Counted from the first letter of the stretch, positions 52,501 to 60,572 are shown. The stretch: 64,000 nt of DNA from Aurantiacibacter poecillastricola (GCF_030730945.1 NZ_JAVAMS010000001.1:620001-684000); one strand, 5' to 3'. Notes: generated from the sequence alone by a model not told the origin. Program-made: numbers and translations.

Positions 52501-52830
52501 GACGAATTCGGTGACGGTGATGCCCAGCGTGATGGCGTTGTAGAGCTTCTCGTTGGCGGTGATCAGCCCTTCGTTCAGGGCAGGCGAGGTCAGCTCGCGG
52601 ACGATCTGGTCGATCGCATTGGTTGATAGCGGATAGGTCCGCCCTTTGTAGTCGAACGTCCGCCGCCGCAGCTGCTCGACCAGCACATCGCGCAGCACCA
52701 CGCCCTGATTGCCGCCACGCGCGGCTAGGCAATCCTCTGGCGAGAGATAGTCCCAGCCCAGCGAAACCAGCGTGGCGAGGGCCGGAATATGGGAGCTGTA
52801 AAGCTCGGCGGTGTTGGGGGTGATGGTCAT
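49546..52830 (-). CDS. hsdR: Type I restriction enzyme R subunit, island 2
   Basis: A 1094-residue HsdR with nuclease residues D152 (RRPDIVGFVNG) and E166-x-K168 (LLVIEAKRP), Walker A HTTGSGKSFTM, VDEGHRSQGG, FTGTPLL and IARVNRLHEQ. It belongs to the same family as the island-1 enzyme but differs throughout, so it is not a recent duplicate. It overlaps neighbours by 4 bases at both ends. Confidence 0.95.
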   Translation of the reverse strand: MTITPNTAELYSSHIPALATLVSLGWDYLSPEDCLAARGGNQGVVLRDVLVEQLRRRTFDYKGRTYPLSTNAIDQIVRELTSPALNEGLITANEKLYNAITLGITVTEFVEGKKHSVTVPIIDWAHPLANSFVASEEMEVLAVPGTHTRRPDIVGFVNGIPLLVIEAKRPDSGNPNKSMVDEGISQTIRNQGQEEIPHLFAYSHLLLSIGMTDGRYGTTKTPRKFWAQWREEEFSEDQFRQIKNAAKETDPRAAILKNHVREVRDHFQHLWSDEQAATAQDRLLIGLCTPERMLEFVRSYVLFDRKVDKIVARHQQFFGIRALLDQISRIKPDGAREGGVIWHTTGSGKSFTMVMLCKALLLHNKLKACRLVVVTDRRDLEKQLAGNFLTGGAFGSDIGSKDAGKAKAQSGRDLAKRIGKGTERIIFTIINKFGSAARHPECRNESADMIVLVDEGHRSQGGENHERMRKALPNAAYVAFTGTPLLKDDKTANKFGRIVHAYTMKDAVSDGTVTPLLYEERKPILDVNERAIDNWFEKVTAGLSDEQKGDLKKKFGTKGAVYGSGDRINLIALDIATHFKENFKDLDLGLKGQLATDSKRSAIRFKKALDATGLVSSAIVISPPDTREGHSEVDEAELPEVLQWWKENVRGDAEDYERQVIEDFSTEGRPDILIVVDKLLTGFDEPRNAVLYIDKKLEQHNLIQAIARVNRLHEQKKYGLLIDYRGILKALDTALTEYQDLAERTQGGFDLDDIDELYADVSTEYKRLPSLHADLWAIFKPVKNRADIEQYRQLLVPQTRESEDGTPVDLNQKLREDFYEALTAYGMCLKIALGSRSFFEDTSITERQIAEYKRDLKFFTNLRKIVKQDAQETVDYSAYEDQIRRLVDRYVVGEDVENVDGVLIVNELGNQQAAETWSPEKTRNETDIIRSRVRKTIEQELADDPYAQLFFSDLLKRAIAEASALFDHPYKQYILFKDLEEKLASQSIDDLPKRLAGHRHASAYFGIIRLEIGDELAKGDEQEEFIRAALDMEKSVESAIAENSLNPANIEAAIRKALLPRLFGLTGLDKAKVITEKVVEVTRIGISRGSGAKT

Positions 52831-54485
52831 GCGGCCTTCGCAAGAGGAACCGCGTGCCTCTTTTCGATGAGGTTGATCGCGACCTTGTAGCCCATCTGCT
52901 GAAGACGCTCGGCAGCCGTCTTCAAGCTTACCATACTGAAAAACGGTAGATTGAGTCTCCCGTCTTTAAGCGGTTCACGCATGATCCCGAACACTACGGT
53001 GTAGTCAGCGCGTGTCGGTTCTGATCGGCCATCGGGAAGTAGTTTCTCGAACCCGGGCTTGAGCTTCTTCACCTTCGACCGTAGGTCCCGCCGGAACTTC
53101 TTGTCCATCGCAAACGCGTCGCCACTCACAACGCCCTGCATCCAGAGATGGCTGATGGGTCCAGACGAATGACCATCCTTCAGGTGGATAAATTCCTTCT
53201 TGTCCGACAGAAAGTCGCAGGGTTCCAGATTGCCGTAGCGCACATTCTCAGGGTTGATCTTCTGTCGGTCCAGCTTGACCAAGTCTGCGCGTGAACCTTC
53301 CAACTCGACAATCAGTGCCTCTTCGTTTGGCGCGGTGGTGTGTGCAACCACTACTCGCTGCTCAAGCGATGCGAAGAATGATTCAATGCTCTTCTTGAAA
53401 CCTTTCTCAACTTCATACCAGTCGCCGGCAAACAAGACGAAGGTGCGCCTCCGACCTCCCGGTTCCTTCAACTCGGTTTCAAAAATGAAGCAGTCGTAGA
53501 CCTTCCAAGCCTCTGTAAGCTTTTCGGTGCCGACCTTAGCCGCCTTGATCCGGTGAGATTCTTTGATGTCTTGAATCGAGCCCTTGAATTTGCAGCGTAC
53601 CAATTCCGCAACGTAATCCTCGATGGCCAAGCGGTGAAAGTTTACGCCATGGCTGCCGAACCCGTTGTAGTGAAGGACGCTGCCTTCTGTGTAATCCACG
53701 ATCTCGGGAGGGGCCATGTGAAGGTCGGCATCAACCCCGTTCATCAGATCGTCGATTGCTTTTCCCAGCTCAGCATCCGCGCGATCGATGTCATCCTTGC
53801 TCTCCACCCGGCAAAGGTTATCGATCCAGCCAAAATCGGATTTGTACGCCTTGGCGTTGAACGCTTGAAAAACTTCCTCGCATTTTGACAGCAAACCAGT
53901 GGGAGTAAGCTTGCAGGTTATTGAAAGACTATCCTTGCCAGCCACGAACGAAGCAAAGGTCTTGTCTTTAGGCGTGCCGCCAGCAACCCGCGCTAAATCG
54001 CGAAAGATGTCCACACCGAATTCCCCAATGTCGCTATCGCGACTGGCCTGCACACGCCGTTGGAAAGTGACTGCGTCAGGCGTGGCAAGATCAAGTGTTC
54101 GAATGCCGCTTCGCGGAACTGAGTTGAGCGTCACCCGAAGACCGAATTGCCTTTCAAATGCGTCGAGATTCAGTGGAATGTGTGCATGTCCGAAGCAAAC
54201 CGCGATCAGGCGGTCTTTGATAGGCACGAAGATGATTGCAGCGGCGCCTCCGGAAGTGAGTTCGGGGAGGTCGGCGCTCCCTCTTGCGAGAAAGCCGTGC
54301 CAAGGGGGTGGATTGTTGAAAATTTGCCCCACCAATAACCGTGCTTCTGGGATTTCCGACCATGGTCGTTCCTCAAGAGCGTCAGCCTCGCCTGGCCGAT
54401 AATCGTCCCGGAATGCGTCCTCCAGCGCCTTGCCCTCCCGGAGCAGGCGCATGGTCAGAGTGATGGTTGAGCCCAGGTCTGCCAT
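52827..54485 (-). CDS. TIGR04141/DUF6119 sporadically distributed family protein
   Basis: A 552-residue protein in the slot between hsdS and hsdR. Family-like strings include ITLTMRLLREGKALEDAFRDDY at the start, RLIAVCFGHAHIPLNLDAFERQFGLRVTLNSVPRSGIRTLD, DIFRDLARVAGG, LSITCKLTPTGLLSKCEEVF, CFIFETELKEPGGRRRTFVLFAGDWYEVEKGF and YTVVFGIMRE. Members are patchily spread and often near restriction or defence genes; activity is unknown. It overlaps hsdR by 4 bases and hsdS by 1, so it is a true operon member. Confidence 0.8.
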   Translation of the reverse strand: MADLGSTITLTMRLLREGKALEDAFRDDYRPGEADALEERPWSEIPEARLLVGQIFNNPPPWHGFLARGSADLPELTSGGAAAIIFVPIKDRLIAVCFGHAHIPLNLDAFERQFGLRVTLNSVPRSGIRTLDLATPDAVTFQRRVQASRDSDIGEFGVDIFRDLARVAGGTPKDKTFASFVAGKDSLSITCKLTPTGLLSKCEEVFQAFNAKAYKSDFGWIDNLCRVESKDDIDRADAELGKAIDDLMNGVDADLHMAPPEIVDYTEGSVLHYNGFGSHGVNFHRLAIEDYVAELVRCKFKGSIQDIKESHRIKAAKVGTEKLTEAWKVYDCFIFETELKEPGGRRRTFVLFAGDWYEVEKGFKKSIESFFASLEQRVVVAHTTAPNEEALIVELEGSRADLVKLDRQKINPENVRYGNLEPCDFLSDKKEFIHLKDGHSSGPISHLWMQGVVSGDAFAMDKKFRRDLRSKVKKLKPGFEKLLPDGRSEPTRADYTVVFGIMREPLKDGRLNLPFFSMVSLKTAAERLQQMGYKVAINLIEKRHAVPLAKAA

Positions 54486-55717
54486 CAGGCCGCCTCGTTT
54501 TCCGGGAGATTGACCCGCCGTTTGCCGGTGAGCAGTTGCTGCATCAGCGCGGCCTTTTCCTGGCGGAGGGCGGTGAGTTGGGTTTCGTGCTCGATCACAG
54601 TGCGCGAAGCCGCTTCCATGACGGCTGCGATTGCATCTTGTTCGTTGGGCGGCGGGACGGGAACCTTGGTGCCGAGAAATTCGCTGGGTTTGATGTTCAA
54701 CAAGCCGTTGTTGCGCACGCCGGTGTTAACGAGGCGACCTAGCTGCGGAGCGAGATAGTCCGCTTCGAACAGAGCTTTGTAGAAGCGGTGGCTGTAGCCC
54801 TTCTTGAGCTTGAAACAGACATATACGTGCGGAACGAGCGCGCGTTCGTAGCCCTCAAGGTCAAAGATGCAGCCAAACTCGTAGGTTTTTGAATTGCCCT
54901 TGTTGTAGGCAAATTCGCCCTCGTTCAGCATGATGTAGGTTTCGACGCTCTTTCCGGCCATGTAGCGGCTGTATTTCTCGTCCTGCCGGACGAAGCCGGA
55001 CGTAGAGGAAATCGTCAGCACCGGCAGTTCCGTGCCGTCGTTGCGACGCGTGACGCGGGTAGCGATTTCGTTGATCGGCTTGCGCTGCCACTCTCCACTG
55101 AACCCCGGCAGCCGGTGCTTTCCATCGAGCAGTTGCTGCATCAGCGCCTGCTTCTGCGCGCGGGCGTTGGCGATCAGCGCCTCGACCGTCTCGATTGCGC
55201 GGCCCCAAACTTCAGCAACATCCGCGATCTGACTTTGAACGCTCTTCTCCGGAAAGAAAAACGTGAACTTTTCAACATCTGCGATGTTCAATCCGGGCTG
55301 CGCTCCGCCTTTGATTGCGCGGTAGACGGCATTCTGCCCAAATCGGCTTTGAAGCAAAGCGCGAACATATCGGTGATCGAACCTTTCATGATCAACCGCA
55401 ATCCGCGCCGTGGTCTGCGTGATATTCGCCCCATCAAGCCAATCAGGGATAGTCGCAACGTTGCCAGTTCCTGCGCCAACAATCGTCAAAATGAGGTCGC
55501 GAGGTTTGACCTTCGATCGCTTGTAGGGACGGTCGATCGCCTCAGAGACGCGGAAGAAATTTTCGAGGGGGACCCATCCGAATGAGTAATCTTTGCCCCG
55601 AATGAGCGGGATTCCGTCGGCTGTAAAATCACCGGGCTGAACGATGCCGTAGCAAATCTTACGCCCCTTCTGCACGACATCCTTTAGCTGGATGGGCTGC
55701 CAATCGGACGGAATCAT
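54485..55717 (-). CDS. hsdS: Type I specificity subunit (two target-recognition domains), island 2
   Basis: A 410-residue HsdS. The two halves each end in a conserved helix with a related tail: ARAQKQALMQQLLDGKHRL and LRQEKAALMQQLLTGKRRV. The first recognition domain starts DWQPIQLKDVVQKGRKICYGIVQPG, the second GEWQRKPINEIATRV. Both look complete. It overlaps the RhuM gene by 4 bases upstream. Confidence 0.92.
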   Translation of the reverse strand: MIPSDWQPIQLKDVVQKGRKICYGIVQPGDFTADGIPLIRGKDYSFGWVPLENFFRVSEAIDRPYKRSKVKPRDLILTIVGAGTGNVATIPDWLDGANITQTTARIAVDHERFDHRYVRALLQSRFGQNAVYRAIKGGAQPGLNIADVEKFTFFFPEKSVQSQIADVAEVWGRAIETVEALIANARAQKQALMQQLLDGKHRLPGFSGEWQRKPINEIATRVTRRNDGTELPVLTISSTSGFVRQDEKYSRYMAGKSVETYIMLNEGEFAYNKGNSKTYEFGCIFDLEGYERALVPHVYVCFKLKKGYSHRFYKALFEADYLAPQLGRLVNTGVRNNGLLNIKPSEFLGTKVPVPPPNEQDAIAAVMEAASRTVIEHETQLTALRQEKAALMQQLLTGKRRVNLPENEAA

Positions 55718-56748
55718 TCCGCACCGCCCTTGCCCTTGGCGGGCTTGTCAGCGGCGAGGTTCTTCACTTTGGCGGTCGCCTCGATGAAATGCTGCTCGAC
55801 CGCGCTCGGCGCATTGATCGCGCGGGTGTGCCAGCGGTCATATTCGGCATCGACATGACGCTTGGCCTGATCAGCGGTGACCTTGCCCGCACCATCGAGC
55901 AGCGCGTGATCGCCCAGCTTCAGGAAATCATCCAGCTTGGCGATCCAGTCGGCCATGTGCATCGGCTTGCGGTTCTTCGCCATGGCCTCCGCAAATTCCA
56001 GGAAGGCGACGGTGATGCGGTTCAGCGTCTCCATTTCGTCGTCTGCCAGATAGTTCTTCGCCACCTGCGCATCCTGCTTGGTGGGCAGGCGGCCTTTCTT
56101 CTCGCCGGTCCAGCTGGTCAGCCCCATCATCGGCTTGGCGCTGTCGGCGCGCGCCACTTTGGTTTCCGCTGCCGTCTGGCCGTGAGCGGCGTGGTGCATC
56201 TTGTTCTGGACCGTCTGGAAGAATTGCGTGCTCGACTCTGCCTTCGGATCATAGTCCACGGCGGTGGCGTAGATATCGAGCACCTTTTTGTAGAACAGCT
56301 TTTCTGACGCGCGAATATCGCGAATGCGGGCGAGCAGCTCTTCGAAATAGTCGTTGTCCGGCTCCTTCAGGCGCTCGTCATCCATGACGAAGCCCTTGAC
56401 CAGATATTCGCTAAGCGCCTCCGATGCCCAACGCCGGAATTGCATGCCACGCAGCGACCGCACGCGGAAGCCGACCGCGAGGATCATTTGCAGGTTGTAG
56501 TGCGCAATCTGGCGGGAAACCTCGCGTTTGCCCTCGGTTCGAACTTGTAAGTAATCGTTACAGGTTGCGTCCTGATCCAGCTCGCCATCCTCGTAGATTG
56601 CCCGGATGTGCTGGGTGATCGCCTGCGGTGAAACCTGAAATAGCTCGGCCATATCCGCCTGGCTCAGCCACACGCTGCCATCACTCGCCTGAAGGCGAAT
56701 GACGGTTACGCCGTCCTCCGTCTGGTACTGGATGATCTCGCCCGCCAT
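55714..56748 (-). CDS. RhuM-family protein in the RM operon
   Basis: A 344-residue protein of the RhuM (Fic-less virulence RhuM) family: IIQYQTEDGVTVIRLQASDGSVWLSQADMAELFQVSPQAITQHIRAIYEDGEL, REVSRQIAHYNLQMILAVGFRVRSLRGMQFRRWASEALSEYLVKGFVMDDERLK. A winged or phage-antirepressor-like N-terminal domain is evident. RhuM homologues are often embedded between hsdM and hsdS. The role is unknown; transcriptional control or phage sensing are possibilities. It overlaps hsdM by 1 base and hsdS by 4. Confidence 0.88.
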   Translation of the reverse strand: MAGEIIQYQTEDGVTVIRLQASDGSVWLSQADMAELFQVSPQAITQHIRAIYEDGELDQDATCNDYLQVRTEGKREVSRQIAHYNLQMILAVGFRVRSLRGMQFRRWASEALSEYLVKGFVMDDERLKEPDNDYFEELLARIRDIRASEKLFYKKVLDIYATAVDYDPKAESSTQFFQTVQNKMHHAAHGQTAAETKVARADSAKPMMGLTSWTGEKKGRLPTKQDAQVAKNYLADDEMETLNRITVAFLEFAEAMAKNRKPMHMADWIAKLDDFLKLGDHALLDGAGKVTADQAKRHVDAEYDRWHTRAINAPSAVEQHFIEATAKVKNLAADKPAKGKGGAE

Positions 56749-58256
56749 CAGTAGCCAAGCTCCTTGAGGTAGCCGTCCATCTTCTCTTCCAGCGCGGCCA
56801 GATCGGCCTTGAGCTTCAGCCGTTCGGCGCGGACGGCGACCAAGTCGATCTCTTCCTCTTCCTCGAAGGTATCGACGTAGCGCGGGATATTGAGGTTGTA
56901 GTCATTCTCGGCCAGCTCTTCGGGGGTGGCGAGGTATGCGTATTTGTCGACCGTCTCACGCGCCCGGTAGGTTTCGACGATCTTCGCCAGATTGCCTTCA
57001 TCGAGCTGGTTCTGGTTCTTTCCCGATTTGAACTCGCGGCTGGCATCGATGAACAGCACTTTGTCGTCCGCCTTGGTCTTGCGGAAGATCAGGATACAGG
57101 CCGGAATGCCGGTGCCGTAGAACAGCTTTTCCGGCAGGCCGATCACCGCTTCGAGCAGGTTTTCCTCGATCAGCTTCTGACGGATGCGGCCCTCGCTCGA
57201 CCCCCGGAAGAGCACGCCGTGTGGTGCGACCACGGCCATGCGCCCGGTCCGGGGCTTCATGGTTTCGATCATGTGGAGGATGAAGGCATAATCGCCTTTG
57301 GTGCGCGGCGGGATACCGCGCCGGAAACGCCCGAACCTGTCGTTCTCCGCGGCATCGACACCCCACTTGTCGAGGCTGAAGGGCGGGTTGGCGACAACGA
57401 TATCAAAGTGCTTAAGCCGGTCATCGCCGTCCAGCAGCTTGGGGTTGTTGATCGTGTCGCCCCATTCGATCCGGTGATTGTCCTCGCCGTGGAGGAACAT
57501 GTTCATCTTGGCGAGCGCCCAAGTGCTGCCGATCGATTCCTGGCCGTAGAGTGCGTATTTCTTCGAGCCGCCGAACTTGGCCTGCACGCGGCGACCGCAT
57601 TTCATCAACAGCGAACCGGAACCACAGGTGGGATCGCAGGCTTCCTCGCCCTCGGTCATGTCCATAATCTCGGCCATCAGTTCGGACACTTCGGGCGGGG
57701 TGTAGAACTCGCCTGCCTTGCGGCCCGCATCTGCTGCGAAGTTCTTGATCAGGAATTCATAGGCGTTGCCGATCACGTCCAGATTGCCGATGCGCGAGGG
57801 ACGCATGTTCAGCTCGGGGCGCGAAAAGTCCTCCAGCAGATGGCGCAGGATGTCGTTCTTCTGCTTTTCCTCACCCAGCTTGTTGGAGTTGAAGCTGATG
57901 TCTTGGAACACATCGCGCAGCTTGCCGACGTTGGCCTCCTCGATGGCGTGCAGTGCCTTGTCGATCCGCTCGCCATTACCCGGCTCGTGCCGCGCCTTAT
58001 ATAGCGTGGTGAAGTTGGCGGATTCCGGTAGGACGAAGCGCTCGTTCGTCATCAACTCCGCGATCAGCTCGGGCGTATCGCCATATTCTTTCTGGTACTT
58101 GTCGTAGTGGTCCTGCCAAACATCCGACAGGTATTTCAGGAACAGCATGGTGAGGACGTAGTCCTTGTACACATCGGCAGAGACCGTCCCGCGAAAAGTG
58201 TCGCAAGCGGCCCAGACGGCCTTGTTCACTTCGTCCTGTTTGATCTGGTCGTTCAT
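56748..58256 (-). CDS. hsdM: Type I DNA methyltransferase M subunit, island 2
   Basis: A 502-residue HsdM from the ATG at 58256, overlapping the half-S stop by 4 bases; the frame is open to 58619 inside that gene. It has the N-terminal DEVNKAVWAACDTFRGTVSADVYKDYVLTMLFLKYLSD, SAM motif DPTCGSG (208-214), catalytic NPPF (290-293) and a terminal coiled coil. It is the adenine methylase and structural core of the second type I complex. Confidence 0.95.
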   Translation of the reverse strand: MNDQIKQDEVNKAVWAACDTFRGTVSADVYKDYVLTMLFLKYLSDVWQDHYDKYQKEYGDTPELIAELMTNERFVLPESANFTTLYKARHEPGNGERIDKALHAIEEANVGKLRDVFQDISFNSNKLGEEKQKNDILRHLLEDFSRPELNMRPSRIGNLDVIGNAYEFLIKNFAADAGRKAGEFYTPPEVSELMAEIMDMTEGEEACDPTCGSGSLLMKCGRRVQAKFGGSKKYALYGQESIGSTWALAKMNMFLHGEDNHRIEWGDTINNPKLLDGDDRLKHFDIVVANPPFSLDKWGVDAAENDRFGRFRRGIPPRTKGDYAFILHMIETMKPRTGRMAVVAPHGVLFRGSSEGRIRQKLIEENLLEAVIGLPEKLFYGTGIPACILIFRKTKADDKVLFIDASREFKSGKNQNQLDEGNLAKIVETYRARETVDKYAYLATPEELAENDYNLNIPRYVDTFEEEEEIDLVAVRAERLKLKADLAALEEKMDGYLKELGY

Positions 58257-58885
58257 GATGCTCTCTGTTCCGGGCGCTGAAAGGCAGGTGCAAGCAGCTG
58301 CTGGGCAATGGCCGTCATCTCGGCGGCTCTGTTGTCGATAAGTTGGGTCAGGATCGCGCGTTCGCCGCGCATGGCCGCATCTAGGTCGGCTATATGTTGC
58401 TGCTGTGCGATCGGTGGGATCGCGATTGGCAGATTCTCCACCACCTCGCGTTTGAGGTTGAGGATGTAGGAGCCTGTCGCACCCGCCGCGAAGTAGTCCT
58501 GCGCGGGCTTCTGCATCATCTGCCAAGCTAGAAACTTGGGCAGGATCGCGTCGGTTCTGACGCGGATGACAAAGAAATGCGGTGAGCAAACGACCTGTTC
58601 GTCGCGTTCCTCGATGCAATAGGGGAAGTTGCGTCCACCGCGTGTGGACATGATGATGTCACCAGGCTTCAGAAATGCTTTCGCAGATGCGCGAGGCAGC
58701 TCGATCCGCGCAAGGTCTTTCCAATCGATCCCGGTTGAGGGATCCGCGTTGCGCATTTGAATCACGGCAACCTCGCCTTTGGGGAGGGCGTCGATCTTGC
58801 CACGGAAGGGATACCCCGCCGAAATCGACGCTAGGTCAACAAGCAAACCCGAATCATGTGCGTCAAACGGCTTCATGCGAACCAT
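58253..58885 (-). CDS. Half-sized type I specificity protein, island 2
   Basis: A 210-residue protein with one recognition domain: LASISAGYPFRGKIDALPKGEVAVIQMRNAD, LKPGDIIMSTRGGRNFPYCIEERDEQVVCSPHFFVIRV, LNLKREVVENLPIAIPPIAQQQHIADLDAAMRGERAILTQLIDNRAAEMTAIAQQLL. It opens the operon, as the half-S protein does in island 1. An ATG at 58876 is an alternative start. TTGACA on the minus strand at 58906-58911 is close to the start and may be part of the promoter. Confidence 0.8.
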   Translation of the reverse strand: MVRMKPFDAHDSGLLVDLASISAGYPFRGKIDALPKGEVAVIQMRNADPSTGIDWKDLARIELPRASAKAFLKPGDIIMSTRGGRNFPYCIEERDEQVVCSPHFFVIRVRTDAILPKFLAWQMMQKPAQDYFAAGATGSYILNLKREVVENLPIAIPPIAQQQHIADLDAAMRGERAILTQLIDNRAAEMTAIAQQLLAPAFQRPEQRAS

Positions 58886-59289
58886 TTGCTCCAGACTGGC
58901 GGATTTGTCAACGTTACCTGCATCAATCGAATTGACGCTGCAATTCTAGCCATGGTTTGCGGTCTGAGCGAGAGACTAAGCCTGGCTACGTGTTTTCGCT
59001 CTCTCGCAAACCACCCTCACCCCGCGATCTCTCCGACGGGAGCGCGAATCACGTAATTCTGATCTCGCGCAATTTTCAGCAACGATAACGCCGACAGCCA
59101 TCGAGCATAGCCAACGGATTGAGTTCCGGGACGGGGTGAGAAAAATCTTACGTCTGATCGGCTTGCCCAATCTCAAGTCCGTGGTTGTCCCGAAAGATGC
59201 GTAGTTGTCCTGCTCCCCAAACCACGGCTGCATTAGGGTGCGCGTGAAAACCGTTCTGTTTGCCCAACATCCTTGAGTTGCGCCGAAAA
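58886..59289. other. Intergenic stretch between the RM operon and the alpA-like gene
   Basis: No gene is supported here; the short frames at 58675-59056 and 58976-59233 have no family resemblance and run over both promoter regions. It should hold the promoter of the type I operon (minus strand). At its right end TTGAGT (59273-59278) and CATTAT (59295-59300), 16 bases apart, form a plausible promoter for the alpA-like gene. Confidence 0.55.
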
Positions 59290-59304
59290 GTTCTCATTAT
59301 GTTC
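59290..59304 (+). promoter_or_regulatory. LexA (SOS) box candidate upstream of the alpA-like gene, island 2
   Basis: GTTCTCATTATGTTC is a perfect GTTC-N7-GTTC site. It ends 30 bases before the ATG at 59335 and covers the candidate -10 element CATTAT, while TTGAGT stands 16 bases further up. This is the classical geometry for LexA repression. Confidence 0.7.
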
Positions 59305-59334
59305 CGGTGAGGGGCCGCCAGTATCAAAGTGAGA

Positions 59335-59548
59335 ATGCCCCATTTCGAATACCGAACGCATCATCCGCCTCAAGACCGTGCTCGACCGCACCGGCCTTTC
59401 CCGCTCCACCATTTATCGCAAGATCGCCGAGGGCACTTTCCCGTCGCAGGTCAAGATCAGCATCCACGGCGCAGGCTGGCACGAGTCAGCCATCAATCGC
59501 TGGATCGCCGATCCCGCTCACTATCGTGAAGAGGAACCGGCAGAATGA
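59335..59548 (+). pseudogene. AlpA-family regulator with an apparent +1 frameshift near the start
   Basis: From 59342 the frame encodes ISNTERIIRLKTVLDRTGLS then RSTIYRKIAEGTFPSQVKIS and WHESAINRWIADPAHY, a clear AlpA/MerR-like regulator, ending TGA at 59546-59548. That frame has no ATG: the natural ATG at 59335 is one base out of register because of a CCCC run at 59337-59340. With three C the start would read MPISNTERIIRLK. The gene is therefore frameshifted, starts at a rare ATT, or the run is a sequencing error. The stop overlaps the next ATG by 4 bases. Confidence 0.7.
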
Positions 59549-59739
59549 ACGGCCATCAACCTGTCGAGCCGATTTGCGTTAGGGTAAATGACGCTGCACG
59601 CATGATCGGCATCGGGCGCACGAAGCTGTACGAGCTGATTTCAGCTGGTGAACTCGAAACGGTGAAGATTGGCAACGCAACGCGAGTCACGACAGCGAGC
59701 CTTTACGGCTATGTTGAGCGGCGAAGTAAAGCGAATTGA
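59545..59739 (+). CDS. Excisionase-like helix-turn-helix protein
   Basis: A 64-residue protein with a MerR/Xis-like DNA-binding domain: ICVRVNDAARMIGIGRTKLYELISAGELETVKIGNATRVTTASLYGYVERR. It starts 4 bases inside the AlpA-like gene (ATGA) and so depends on the same promoter and SOS box. It is a likely excision or transcription factor for island 2. Confidence 0.8.
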   Translation: MNGHQPVEPICVRVNDAARMIGIGRTKLYELISAGELETVKIGNATRVTTASLYGYVERRSKAN

Positions 59740-59774
59740 GTTGCCAAGGACATAAAGCCGCTCAGCATCATCTT

Positions 59775-60572
59775 TCACAGAATGCGGGCTCCCAAGCCGA
59801 TCACAACTGCGACCATGCCAATTATGGTCCAAACCCAATGCTCTTTTACAAATTCGACCGCTGCTGCTGGATGAAATCCGTGTTGGTCCCGCCAAGTTGC
59901 GTTTGTCTTGAGGGTGCCATCGAGAGTGCGTTCAAGAATGTTTGCGATCACGTCCACCTTGCGGAGCGTAGATTGATGAAGCCTCACGAATTGCCCTTCC
60001 TCGAAGGCCTGGGCTTCTTCCTTTCCCTTCAACGCATCCCTAGCCGTGATGGAATTGAGCTCCATGGTGCTGAACATTCGCCCACCTTCGCCATGGGGCA
60101 CATAACCAACGCCAAAGATGGCGACGAGTGCTCGTGCTAGGTCAAACTTTCGATCATCCGCGACGATTACTGGCTCACCGCCCAACACCTTGTAACGATG
60201 TTCAATGGCCTGAAAGCCGAAGTTTACATCGCGCATATTCCAGTGAACAAACGTCTGAACAGGGACGGTTGGAATAAACGCGAAAAACTCATCGAGCATG
60301 CTTTTCTCAAGCGTATCGTAATGGTTGGTGATCTCCGAGATCGGAACCCCATTTTGCTCCGCAGACTTATGTATCGAGAAGGATGTTGTCTGACCTGAGG
60401 CGAAATTGCGAACAGCGATAGAAGTGACGCGAGGTGTTCTCCCGTCCTTGATGTCGTAAAATGACTCACATGAGTAGTGAATGACGAGCGTCTGGTCACG
60501 ACGATCGTCGAGGGAATCCAGCCCCTTTTTAGCTTCCTTTCGCCTCCGAAGCTTTGTTAGCTGCTTCCCCAT
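59775..60572 (-). CDS. Unknown protein with RNase H-fold-like features and a C-terminal membrane anchor
   Basis: A 265-residue protein, not recognised by family. Strings such as LVIHYSCESFYD, VPVQTFVHWNMRDVNFGFQAIEHRY, KFDLARALVAIFG and VRLHQSTLRKVDVIANIL follow the spacing of DEDD exonucleases (strand with acid, N-x-x-F helix, Asp helix, His...Asp). Several canonical acids are replaced, so an inactive or different use of the fold is possible. The last 20 residues form one transmembrane helix (VWTIIGMVAVVIGLGARIL). It sits alone between the excisionase and integrase genes; a defence role is inference. Confidence 0.65.
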   Translation of the reverse strand: MGKQLTKLRRRKEAKKGLDSLDDRRDQTLVIHYSCESFYDIKDGRTPRVTSIAVRNFASGQTTSFSIHKSAEQNGVPISEITNHYDTLEKSMLDEFFAFIPTVPVQTFVHWNMRDVNFGFQAIEHRYKVLGGEPVIVADDRKFDLARALVAIFGVGYVPHGEGGRMFSTMELNSITARDALKGKEEAQAFEEGQFVRLHQSTLRKVDVIANILERTLDGTLKTNATWRDQHGFHPAAAVEFVKEHWVWTIIGMVAVVIGLGARIL

